Below, piece by piece: positions 30,977-40,134 of a stretch of 64,000 bases of DNA. A program made the position numbers and the translations under genes. Source of the stretch: Cordylochernes scorpioides. Its lineage: Eukaryota; Arthropoda; Arachnida; Pseudoscorpiones; Chernetidae. The notes below the pieces were generated by a model, which saw nothing but the letters and a program-made list of their open reading frames with translations, was not told where the DNA came from and did not search any database. Location of the stretch: assembly GCA_030710605.1 (NCBI GenBank), contig CP092877.1, positions 42,702,406 through 42,766,405 on the forward strand. The letters run 5' to 3'. How positions within the stretch are numbered: position 1 is the first letter of the stretch; every line of letters starts with the position of its first letter.

Positions 30977-30992
30977 AAGTCGACAGGATAAA
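30977..30992 (+). other. Gypsy-3 candidate primer-binding region
   Basis: AAGTCGACAGGATAAAG follows the 5' LTR. AGTCGACAGGAT matches the inner part of the tRNA-Ser primer site (AGTCGGCAGGAT) with one difference, but TGGCGC is missing in front. Gypsy-1 has the same core. Confidence 0.45.
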
Positions 30993-30995
30993 GAG

Positions 30996-31928
30996 ATGGA
31001 ATTAAATCAGGATCCCATAGGCGTAAAGTCAGACGGTCCGACGGAAACAATGGAAAGAAGGCAAAAAGTAAGAGAGAGCGAACCGACATGAGAAAGACAG
31101 GAGGTGACCGGCCGAGAGACAACTGCGCCCCTAGCGGACGCCGTCAACCAGCTGTCAACGCTCCTGACCCGGGTAAAAATTTCTGATGGAGCGGAGTCGG
31201 CGATCCCACCTTTCGACGGCGCATACAGCGCGACACAGTTTTTCCAGACATTCGACCGAAAAATGGAAGACGCATCCATGGGAGAACAAGAAAAATTACT
31301 GCGCCTGCCAAACTACCTGGTGCGACAACCCCTGGAGCTCTTCAGGAAACTTCGACTGGCCGACCGGAGTTATTTCCAGGTGAGACAAATCCTCCTAGAT
31401 CTCTACCCTGAGTCAAGCGAAGCGTCCTTTGCGAAATATTTCGCCATGAAACTTACTGGACAAGCCAACCTAGAGACCTACTACCGGGAAAAAACCGCCA
31501 TGGGATTGCAACTAGGACTTCCACAAGAGGTGATCCTCGAGACGCTGACAGAAGGACTGCCATTCAACGACCAGCGCCTAGTCCGCGTAGTGCCTCCCGA
31601 GAACCTAGGAGAATGGTTCCGACTGGTACAGCGGATCCACGGGCCCAGTGCACCGACAACGCGACCCAGAGAAGATCAACCACCCACAATGTCGGGTCCG
31701 TACCACAGCACACCCCGACGCCCAGGTGCATGGAATGCACCTCTTCCACCATCCAATTGCAAGTTCTGCGGCGCGAGACACTGGCACAGCGAATGCCGAC
31801 TTCGACCAGTCCCGACGACCCACGAAAAAGTGCGGACGGTGCAAACAGTCCCAAAACAACCAACCACGATTCCACAACAACCAAGTCAAGCCAGGGACAC
31901 CCCAGCCGAGCAGCCCTTTCGAGACTGA
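30996..31928 (+). CDS. Gypsy-3 Gag, with an in-frame TGA near the start
   Basis: The ATG at 30996 opens a frame of 31 codons up to a TGA at 31089-31091; the same frame then continues for 279 codons to 31928. There is no in-frame ATG between that TGA and one near 31263, so the copy needs readthrough, a non-AUG start (GTG 31104 is one candidate) or is damaged. The protein has a capsid-like helical core (FFQTFDRKMEDAS to GEWFRLVQRI, about residues 45-175 of the second part) and CKFCGARHWHSEC, the same unusual knuckle as Gypsy-1, near residue 223. The end is Pro/Gln/Thr-rich. It overlaps the Pol frame by about 280 bp. Confidence 0.85.
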
Positions 31929-34900
31929 GGTAGGATTCCTAAACCAACTGACTGTCAAACTTTTTCTAGCCCCTAATGTATCATGCCCCTTTTTAATTGA
32001 TACAGGCGCCAGCCTGAGTATAGTGCCATATAATATTTATCATATGCTAAAAACCCACCTGCCTAATTTAACCCTTGAGGGACATTCACTACACCTCCAA
32101 ACCCTAAACGGATTTGCGAAAACCATGGGTAAACTATCTATCCCACTGACAATAGGACAAATATCACGAAAGGAGTATTTCCATGTAGTGAATGCACCAT
32201 TGCCATTCGGAATTCTTAGTATCAATAGCCTCCATAAATTCAGATTAACCATAGATTTTAATAAATACACTATACTCCAGCTGGGCGCCCCATTGTCTAC
32301 CCTTTCCTACCATTTTAATCATGTGTCCAATGTATGCACGTACTGGCAGTGTCAGGCGATGTCACAAAAAATTTTCCCCGCATCCCAACTTTCCGCCTAT
32401 GACAACCATTGCGTGCATTCATTGAGAAAAACCCACTTATCTACATGCCCCTTTTTCACTAAAGCCAATTGCCCTTTTTACATGCCCTCAAATAATCAAA
32501 CCACAACAACTTCAATTTATGAACCTGTCCAAAACGCACCCACCCAGCGGGATAACTCGCATACCAAAAACATAGGTGATCACACACCGTTGCACAACTC
32601 TCACATGACCAACCCACACCACGAACTCGACACTCACACTAATACACAACAAAACCCTTTACCACATGCATACTACAACACAACACCTAACACTCATTAT
32701 ACACCACAGTTCACAACACTTCTACAAAGGTACACTCACATTTTTTCACAGGACAAATTCAACGTACCATGCTTACGGATTCCACCAGTAAAAATACCCA
32801 CGAATTCCGAAAAAATAATCACCATACGTCCATATCGTGTTCCGATATGTGACCAACAAGAAATCCGTAACCAAATACAACAAATGCTGGAGAACGGCAT
32901 CATAGAGCAATCTTTTTCACCTTTCTCGAGCCCTGTCACCCTCGTCACTAAGCGCGACAAGACCAAACGGTTTTGTATCGATTATAGGAAGGTGAATGAG
33001 CTAATCAACTCTGATGTCCATCCCCTCCCGAGAATCGAGGATATCCTAGACCGCCTCGCACAGGCCAAATATTTCTCCACGGCCGACATATCCTCTGCGT
33101 ATTGGCAAGTCCCAATACACCCCGATTCTCGACCACTGTTAGCATTTGCCACCTTTGAAGGATTATACCAACCCACTCGATTACCTTTCGGGTTAAAAAC
33201 CAGTCCTCAGATTTACGAACGAGCCATAAGTCAGGTCCTACAGAGACACGGACTTGACTGTGTGGCACATTACTTTGATGATTTCATCATTTACTCCAAC
33301 ACATTGGAGGAACATCAAAACCACCTGCGACAATTTTTCGCCTTTTGCGAAGCGGAGAAGTTACAACTTAACTTCGCGAAATGCGAATTTTTTAAGCAAT
33401 CCATAAATTTTCTAGGTTACACCATCACAGCTGGTACAATTACACCACTTACACGCAATACCGACATCATCCACGCCATTAAACAACCACACAACCGAAA
33501 AACACTACAATCCTTCTTAGGCGCTGTGAACGTCTATAACAAATTCATTCCGGAATACGCTCGCTTGCGAGCACCACTCAACAATCTCCTCAAAAAGGAT
33601 GTCGTGTGGAACTGGAATGAAGCTTGTCAAGAGGCGTTCATTGACCTGAAAGGAAACCTCACACAACACCCCATTTTACACCTTTACAAAGAAGGTCTGC
33701 CATGCCAAGTGTATTGCGATGCATCCACCCTCGGTATAGCAGGCATTCTCAAACAAGTTCACCCTGACGGGAACATATATCCAGTTCAATATTTCAGCCG
33801 AACATTGCGCCCACACGAGAAAAACTACTCCATCTCTGAACTTGAATGCTTAGCAATCGTTGAGAGTGTGGAGAAGTTTCGCATCTATCTTATGGGCAGA
33901 AAATTTACTATATTTTCTGACCATCACGCATTGCAGTGGCTGAAAACCATCAAAAACCCGTCCGGCAGACTGTTTCGATGGAGTTTACGACTATCGAGTT
34001 ACGAATATGAGGTCCGCTACATAAAGGGAAAACTACAATATGAAGCAGATCTCTTGTCCCGTAACCCGTTTTGTGGATTCTTGGACGCCACCCTTATCAA
34101 GACCCACCAACCCCCTCCATCGAAAGAGTCTAGTTTGACCATTGATCATAATGGATTACATACAGTTTCCCGAAAAGGTATAACCAAGATTATACTTCCA
34201 AAACCACTCATACAACAACTCTTACAAACAGTACACACACAATACAATCACCCCGGTATTTCACAAATGTCACGAATCATCTCCACACAATATTACTGGC
34301 AAGGTATGTCAAAAGATATTAAACAAAAAGTTAACACCTGTCCCACCTGCCAATTAACAAAACGTCCAGTAGGACCCACTTACGGAGAATTAAGTCAACC
34401 TCCGGAATCTAAAGAACCCTTCGACCTTTTATCTCTGGACACCATAGCAGGATTTGCCAAATATGGCAACACCAAGATATATCTCCATGTGGTAGTCGAT
34501 CATTTTTCACGCTACGCATGGGCTTTTCCATCTAAATCCACCAGTACCACCACCTACCAACAGGTACTTAAACGAGTATCCCAGGATGGTTCTCCAAAAC
34601 GCCTTCTTACGGATAGAGCCCCTGCCTTCACTTCACCCAAATTTCGTAGTTTCCTACTTAATAGAAATATTCACCCATTGCTCACAACCAGCAACAATCC
34701 ACAGGCCAACGGTCTATGTGAACGCCTGAACGCCACCCTCACGGGAAAACTTAGATTATTACACCTAGAAAATCCTAAGGTCGCGTGGACCAAGTTGGTC
34801 AAGAAGGTTACACTTATATATAACAAGACACCCCACTCTACCACAGGTTTTCCACCCATATACTTAATGTTTGGTATCCTACCCCCAGAAATCTCTAATC

Positions 34901-35787
34901 ATAACACACCGTACCCAGATATCGACAAAGCTAGAAAAATTGCACACACACGCACACAAAACAAACATTTACAAGACAAAAACACTTATGACCAACGACA
35001 CAAACAACCACATTTCGAAATAGGTGATCTAGTGTTAGTAAAATTATATCACCACCCAAATACAGGGAAACTTGCGCCATATTTCACAGGACCTCACACA
35101 ATATTAGAAATTATTTCACCAAATGTGGTCCGCATAGATCGACCAAATCAACCACTTCAAAGAAACACTGACACAATCCACGTCAACAAACTTAAACTGT
35201 ATACAGAAAAAATCCATTATATATTACCACCCGCCGTTAGCACATATCATATAAAGCACAACCCCAATTACACGTTCCCTTTCAAACATTTAACACCCGA
35301 ATTATTCCAAACAGAGTCATTAAGGTTCAAACCCACCAGCAGCGAACCTTTCAGACATTTAGACCCTGCCATTTTTACAACAAGACGATTTGCATCACTC
35401 TTCCCCGATGTTAAAAACTGCAAACCTGACAACCAGCTCAATCATATCACACCACTCCCTAAAGATATCAAACAGGAGAACTGCGAACCTACCAATCATT
35501 CAAATTCTACAATTCATAAGGTTCAAGCAAATATTTCAGAGTCCCCAGTTACAAAAATGTGGACGAACATGGGGCAATACCCTATTTTTCATCTGATTTT
35601 CATCCTTTGTTTGTTACTTCTGCCATACAACTGTATTCCAATTTTATTCATCAATTACTTGTTTATCTATACCATGCCCGCTCATAAAATCTTCGAACTA
35701 CAAGAGGCAGTTTTTAATTTTGGACAAACATTAGGAATCATCTTTGCAGAAAATCTAAAAAGACTCCGAAGAGATAGAAGTAATTGA
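31648..35787 (+). CDS. Gypsy-3 Pol polyprotein with hydrophobic C-terminal extension
   Basis: The frame is open for 1379 codons; its first part overlaps Gag in the +1 frame, and real Pol probably begins near 31900 after a frame shift. Protease: FLIDTGASLSIV (Asp 118). Reverse transcriptase: VTKRDKTKRFCIDYRKVNEL, STADISSAYWQVPI and YFDD (542-545). RNase H: Asp 691 in YCDAS, Glu in SELECLAIVE, and Asp 758 in SDHHAL. Integrase: HPGIS and CPTC (898-901), then Asp 931, Asp 989 and Glu 1025 (DD35E), GDLVLVK and GPH. Residues 1190-1379 extend past integrase, ending in a strongly hydrophobic stretch (about 1310-1345, IFHLIFILCLLLLPYN and ILFINYLFIY) and a basic tail. All catalytic residues are present. 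Confidence 0.93.
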   Translation: MHRQRDPEKINHPQCRVRTTAHPDAQVHGMHLFHHPIASSAARDTGTANADFDQSRRPTKKCGRCKQSQNNQPRFHNNQVKPGTPQPSSPFETEVGFLNQLTVKLFLAPNVSCPFLIDTGASLSIVPYNIYHMLKTHLPNLTLEGHSLHLQTLNGFAKTMGKLSIPLTIGQISRKEYFHVVNAPLPFGILSINSLHKFRLTIDFNKYTILQLGAPLSTLSYHFNHVSNVCTYWQCQAMSQKIFPASQLSAYDNHCVHSLRKTHLSTCPFFTKANCPFYMPSNNQTTTTSIYEPVQNAPTQRDNSHTKNIGDHTPLHNSHMTNPHHELDTHTNTQQNPLPHAYYNTTPNTHYTPQFTTLLQRYTHIFSQDKFNVPCLRIPPVKIPTNSEKIITIRPYRVPICDQQEIRNQIQQMLENGIIEQSFSPFSSPVTLVTKRDKTKRFCIDYRKVNELINSDVHPLPRIEDILDRLAQAKYFSTADISSAYWQVPIHPDSRPLLAFATFEGLYQPTRLPFGLKTSPQIYERAISQVLQRHGLDCVAHYFDDFIIYSNTLEEHQNHLRQFFAFCEAEKLQLNFAKCEFFKQSINFLGYTITAGTITPLTRNTDIIHAIKQPHNRKTLQSFLGAVNVYNKFIPEYARLRAPLNNLLKKDVVWNWNEACQEAFIDLKGNLTQHPILHLYKEGLPCQVYCDASTLGIAGILKQVHPDGNIYPVQYFSRTLRPHEKNYSISELECLAIVESVEKFRIYLMGRKFTIFSDHHALQWLKTIKNPSGRLFRWSLRLSSYEYEVRYIKGKLQYEADLLSRNPFCGFLDATLIKTHQPPPSKESSLTIDHNGLHTVSRKGITKIILPKPLIQQLLQTVHTQYNHPGISQMSRIISTQYYWQGMSKDIKQKVNTCPTCQLTKRPVGPTYGELSQPPESKEPFDLLSLDTIAGFAKYGNTKIYLHVVVDHFSRYAWAFPSKSTSTTTYQQVLKRVSQDGSPKRLLTDRAPAFTSPKFRSFLLNRNIHPLLTTSNNPQANGLCERLNATLTGKLRLLHLENPKVAWTKLVKKVTLIYNKTPHSTTGFPPIYLMFGILPPEISNHNTPYPDIDKARKIAHTRTQNKHLQDKNTYDQRHKQPHFEIGDLVLVKLYHHPNTGKLAPYFTGPHTILEIISPNVVRIDRPNQPLQRNTDTIHVNKLKLYTEKIHYILPPAVSTYHIKHNPNYTFPFKHLTPELFQTESLRFKPTSSEPFRHLDPAIFTTRRFASLFPDVKNCKPDNQLNHITPLPKDIKQENCEPTNHSNSTIHKVQANISESPVTKMWTNMGQYPIFHLIFILCLLLLPYNCIPILFINYLFIYTMPAHKIFELQEAVFNFGQTLGIIFAENLKRLRRDRSN

Positions 35788-36280
35788 AGAATGACCAACC
35801 AATGTCAGAGAAGTCACACTCCAAAAACAAGATACAAATAGCAATTAGGCGGACAGGAAACGTAGTTCCCCCACTTCCTGATCCAATTACATGCAAATAG
35901 TGTGGGAGGGTAATTTTAGGATCGGACCTCGCGTCCCCGACACGTCCCACTTCCGGCGTCTCATTACAAGGCCCCGCTCATCCAAATTAGATCACCGCTC
36001 TCCCCAGCCACAGATTCCTCTATGCCACCAAATTTTGATTCCAGTTCGAGTCTACATATCGATTTTTACCACCCAATTCCACATCCACAAGACAACACAT
36101 AGAACTAGCCCACACATTTCTTACACAACAGACTTCTAACATTCTTTCACAACACACACAAAGACAAAAAATTACACATAAAGGTTATATAGATTTCCAT
36201 GTCTCCTGTACACATAACATAAACGCACTTGAGGGCTAGAATCACGTTTTCACCTAAGTGTCGCACAGATGAGACAAAAA
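35788..36280 (+). other. Gypsy-3 non-coding segment after pol
   Basis: I find no convincing coding region. The segment is moderately GC-rich just after the stop (CGGACAGGAAACGTAGTTCC) and then more AT-rich. No env-like second frame is present. Confidence 0.6.
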
Positions 36281-36283
36281 AAT

Positions 36284-36378
36284 TTATAGGGCATAATTGA
36301 GCAATTAAAACATTTATAGGGCATAATTGAGCAATTAAAACATTTATAGGGCAAAATGGAGCAATCAATACATTTAGA
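36284..36378 (+). repeat. Three 30 bp tandem repeats in the Gypsy-3 tail
   Basis: The unit ATTTATAGGGCATAATTGAG followed by CAATTAAAAC occurs three times in a row. The third copy has small changes (GGGCAAAATGGAG). Confidence 0.85.
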
Positions 36379-36719
36379 TCAGGGCATGTAGATACCAAAG
36401 GGTTCAAACCAATACACCTTATTTTTCATATCAATCATTTTCATTATTTTCTCTCAATTAAAAATGTAAATATTTAATCAATTTACCAATTTATTCAACT
36501 TAACATCACTTTTAATCATTAATTATCTTTTTTTTTCAATTAGTTTATATTAGCATTTTATTTATCAATTATCATTCTATTTACCACTTAGCTTATATTG
36601 CCACAACTCAATTATCAACGAAAACTCATTGGTTTTCGATTAAACTAAAAACATTAAATCACCCTTTGTTGTTGGAACCTTTTTATTTTTCATTTTTCTT
36701 TTTTTTTTTCCAAGCACTC

Positions 36720-37270
36720 AACTTTGATTTCGCTCAACCACTTTTATTTTTATTTGATTTCAAAATACCTTATAAAATTTTATTTTTATTTTTATTTTGA
36801 TTTCCCAAAAGACCTAATGAAACCCCCTCGATTTCATTCCCAATCTCAAGTAGGATAGTAATTAGGCAATTCTTTTCTTTTTCACCCGTGCTACAAAGCA
36901 CTTTTTTTTTTTTCCACCAACGCAACAAAGCATTTTCTCTTTTTTCCATACAACAAGACTTTTTCTTTTTTTTGTGCAACCAAGCCTTCACTTTGATTTC
37001 ATTCAACTATTCTTATTTTATTTTGTTTTGATTTCAAAGCGCCTTATGAAATTTCCTCGATTTCTTTTCTCAAAATTCGAGCAAAAAAATAACTAAGCAG
37101 TTGTCTTTGTCACCATGCAACAAAACAATATTTTTTTTTCTCAACCAAACACATTCAATTTTGATTTCATTCAACTATTTTTATATTATTTTTATTTTGA
37201 TTTCAAAGGTCTTAATAGAACTCCCTCGAATTCATTTCTTAGCTCGAATAGAATTCGTTTAGGCGCATTT
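36720..37270 (+). repeat. Three diverged long repeats in the Gypsy-3 tail
   Basis: Units beginning near 36721, 36991 and 37162 each read ACTTTGATTTC or close to it, TTCAACTATT, a TTTTATTTTGATTTC stretch, CTTAATGAAA-CC, then CCTCGATTTC-TTC and CTCGA. The spacing is uneven (about 270 and 170 bp), with pyrimidine runs of changing length. The repeats are strongly pyrimidine-rich on the plus strand. Confidence 0.65.
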
Positions 37271-37504
37271 TCCTTTTCTTTTTAATCCACTATGTACCAT
37301 AGCATTTATTGATTTCTTACACTTAAAAAATTTTTTGATTTCTATTAATTATACTCAACCTATATCATCAACACCATTCTATTTTTCTTTTATATCACCA
37401 GCAATGTTTGTATATAGCCCCTTCATACCCACAACTAATTTTCCCACAAAATTATTTTTCACTTTACAGAATTCTCTCAGGCTAACCCCTTCTTGAATTC
37501 TTCA

Positions 37505-37521
37505 CATGTAGGGGGCGCATC
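37505..37521 (+). other. Gypsy-3 polypurine tract candidate
   Basis: ATGTAGGGGGCGCATC stands directly before the 3' LTR. The GGGGG block is the purine-rich part. Confidence 0.55.
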
Positions 37522-38460
37522 TGTCATAATTTGTATATAATTGTATGCTCCCCGACCCACTATGCATGTACAAATGTATGATTTTCAAAGATTTAATAAA
37601 AGAATAAGGTAACTGGAGGAAAGAAAGTAACAAAAGACATAGGAAATAGGCCTAAAGCTGGCACGACTATTCTGGGCACCCCTGTGTCAATATTGCAGGG
37701 GCAGAGACCGGACGTCTCTAGTGACCGCAGAAGTTATATTAGTCGCGAATCACTCAATACTTCCTGACAAAGCAGGACGTATCTGGTATCCACAGAAGTT
37801 ATATTAGTATAGAGACACCCCATACTTCCGACCCAAGACGGGACGTATTTTGATAACGCGGAAGTAAATAAAATCGAAATAGCACTCGACACTTCCTATC
37901 AGGCAGGCCATATCTTTTATCAAGGAGAGCCGCGGGCCAATCAGAAGACAACATCTTAAGTAGGTCAACCAATAGGAAAAGATCATGTGACATCTCTCGA
38001 CCAATCAGAGAGAAACTGAGTCTTGGGGTTAAATCGAAAAGCAAGAATAGTTAGTAGTGTTTTAGCTCTCATAGGAACAACACCTAGAGTTGCTCCTTCG
38101 CTTCCAACAAGGTAACATCTACTCTAGGGATCTCTCTCTCTCTCCGCTCATTTCATCTAAATCCAATCATCGCCATGTGATCAACTAATTAATAAGTCAA
38201 ATCGCTCAGCTCTTCTCAAGCTTTCTTCCCTCCAACCCAGTTGCCTTTTATTTTCAAACCCAATCACGTGTCCTGATTATTCCTAACTGTATGCTTAAAC
38301 TTCCACTCAAACGACTGCGTTTCAACCAATCCTCACCATTCAAATCGAACAACAAGAAACCCCGCAACGATATTGCCACAGAACGGTTAAGTCGACAGGA
38401 TTCTACAACAGTGTAATACATCAAATATTACAGTGAAATAACTTTGGATCACATATTACA
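37522..38460 (+). repeat. Gypsy-3 3' LTR
   Basis: The length is 939 bp, the same as the 5' LTR, with nearly the same sequence. It is followed by TATA of the interrupted Copia-2 LTR. Confidence 0.95.
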
Positions 38461-38573
38461 TATATATATATTAGTTTATATCAAATGGGATGTCTTCGTA
38501 ACTACAAAATAAGTGAGTACAAAACAACTTGGAATCTTTAAATCGAAACACCGTATTTTTGCTAAGCCTATCA
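38461..38573 (+). repeat. Copia-2 3' LTR, second part
   Basis: The part continues from (TA)n through ATTAGTTTATATC to CCTATCA, matching about 24537-24651. ATTTT follows at 38574-38578, the copia target duplication. Confidence 0.92.
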
Positions 38574-38578
38574 ATTTT

Positions 38579-39954
38579 TATATACATTTTTATACCTGTG
38601 AAAAAAAATAATAGAAAAAATATTGTATACCTATTATTTATTTGCTTATTCATTTATAAATTTTGACTCTCAAATGCTAATATCAATTTTTATATCATTG
38701 GATTACTCTTTATCAGAATAATTCAAATTATTTCATATTCAGGTTAGGATCTACGTGATAGAATTTACCACATGAAAATTCCAAATATTGGAATGTGGAA
38801 AGTGTGTGTACAAGTGTGCTTTTTATAAACAAGATTAATTTTATAATAAGAGACCCATGAAACTATCTGTGTTTTTATATATACATGTGTTCCTTGAATC
38901 ATCTATATCTATATATATAAATGAATGCAATGTTAGTCTTAGTGACGTTTACACTCTATTTCATCTTGATGCGCAATGAAAGGTAATATGTAATTATGGG
39001 AACAATCATTAATGATCTCAAATATGAAATAAATCCATAAATTTAAACCTCTCCAAAGTTGCAAGCAAAACTTAAAATATAAAAAGATTAATTTATCTTC
39101 TATACAATTCACATACACACATATATATGTGGTAGACAGACACTATGCAGTCATGGGGCCAAAGTGGTTTCAAGGGTCAAGGGGTAACTCAAAGGACGAG
39201 GCAGGTTGGATGTCCCATGAATGAGATCAGCGCTGAAGATGCGGACAAGGTCCAGGAGGGTGTGATTTACATAAGAGGGAGAGTTGATCTGTCGTTTTCC
39301 GCCCTTTTTACGGTGTCCAGTGGAGGTGGAAACTTATTGGAAGTTTCCTAGGATAAGGTTAAGATTTTTACAGCGAAGAAGCGTGCATAGTTGAGATAGA
39401 ATTAAGGTGAAATTAAAGTTTTAGCTGATAGTAAATATCTCTTTGGAATGGTATACTAGCGATATTGTGAGAGATTGGAATCGATGCATTTTCTGAAATT
39501 AAAATATAAATATCTTCAAATTGCAAGAGTTGAAGCTGAACTAAAGGTCAAAGTTTCAACATTATATTGTATAAGTTACAACATCATAACATAATATAAT
39601 CAAATGACGGTTAACATTGACATCGAAGATTTAAAAAAAAAGTGATTAACACGATTGTTCATATAAAATAAAATAAAAACACAAAAGTTCGAAAGAAAAA
39701 ACTTGAGATATACTTAAAATAAGTGATTTATAAACATGTAAAATTTTCAAAATATGTGTATTTTAAAATGATTAAAAATAGAAAAGTAATGATGCTTAAA
39801 AAGTCAAGATGTTAAAAATATTCAGAAGTAGGAAATATATATACAAGTAGAGAGAGAGATTGAGATTGAAACTTATTTATTACAAAGTCCATATAAGATT
39901 ATATAAGGTTAAATGCAGATAAAATATAAATGTGAATAAATAAGATTATATAAT
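38579..39954. other. AT-rich gene-free spacer
   Basis: I find no element or gene. A GC-richer island at 39140-39360 has a 68-codon frame without a known domain (rich in Gly and Gln) and may be a fragment of an unknown repeat. An AG-rich tract lies near 39850. Confidence 0.5.
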
Positions 39955-39970
39955 GATATATTTATGAATG
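39955..39970. repeat. Target site duplication, left copy (LINE)
   Basis: GATATATTTATGAATG occurs here and at 41954-41969, directly on the two sides of the LINE derivative. Sixteen bases with no difference. Confidence 0.9.
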
Positions 39971-40134
39971 GATTCTCCGCTAGGTGGCCAAGTTGACCGG
40001 TCGCGAAATTCTTCGGCTCCCGATAAGTAAATATTTTAAACTTATTATTTGCTTTTTTGTACTTCTACTTGGGTTACGCCTTCTTGTGAGTATCCTGCCG
40101 TTGGCCTATAGTTTATATATTCTCTACGAAGATC

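Larger units (their letters stand above)
30036..38460 (+). mobile_element. Ty3/gypsy retrotransposon, complete and young (Gypsy-3)
   Basis: LTRs of 939 bp each (30036-30974, 37522-38460) appear almost identical; the one difference I noticed is TGTATGATT versus TGTATGCTT. TATA stands on both outer sides. Between them are Gag (with an early TGA), a 1379-codon Pol frame, and a 1.7 kb non-coding tail with tandem repeats. A GGGGG-containing purine tract precedes the 3' LTR. It belongs to the Gypsy-1 family. It is inserted in the 3' LTR of Copia-2, which dates it as younger than that element. Confidence 0.96.
24401..38573 (+). mobile_element. Ty1/copia retrotransposon (Copia-2), carrying a mariner and a gypsy
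   Basis: The 5' LTR is 24401-24651. The 3' LTR is in two parts, 29884-30035 and 38461-38573, because Gypsy-3 sits in it. ATTTT stands on both outer sides (24396-24400 and 38574-38578), the 5 bp target duplication. A primer site follows the 5' LTR and a purine tract precedes the 3' LTR. Gag, protease, integrase, reverse transcriptase and RNase H follow in copia order but with several breaks and active-site changes. A DD41D mariner lies in pol at 26966-28131. Without its guests the element is about 4.6 kb. Confidence 0.95.

Noticed and set aside
31564..31958. Minus-strand frames opposite Gypsy-3 Gag
   Set aside because: They mirror the coding strand and have no domain; Gag and Pol explain this DNA.
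36284..36378. CRISPR-like array
   Set aside because: The repeats are directly adjacent with no spacers, number only three, and lie in a eukaryotic retrotransposon.
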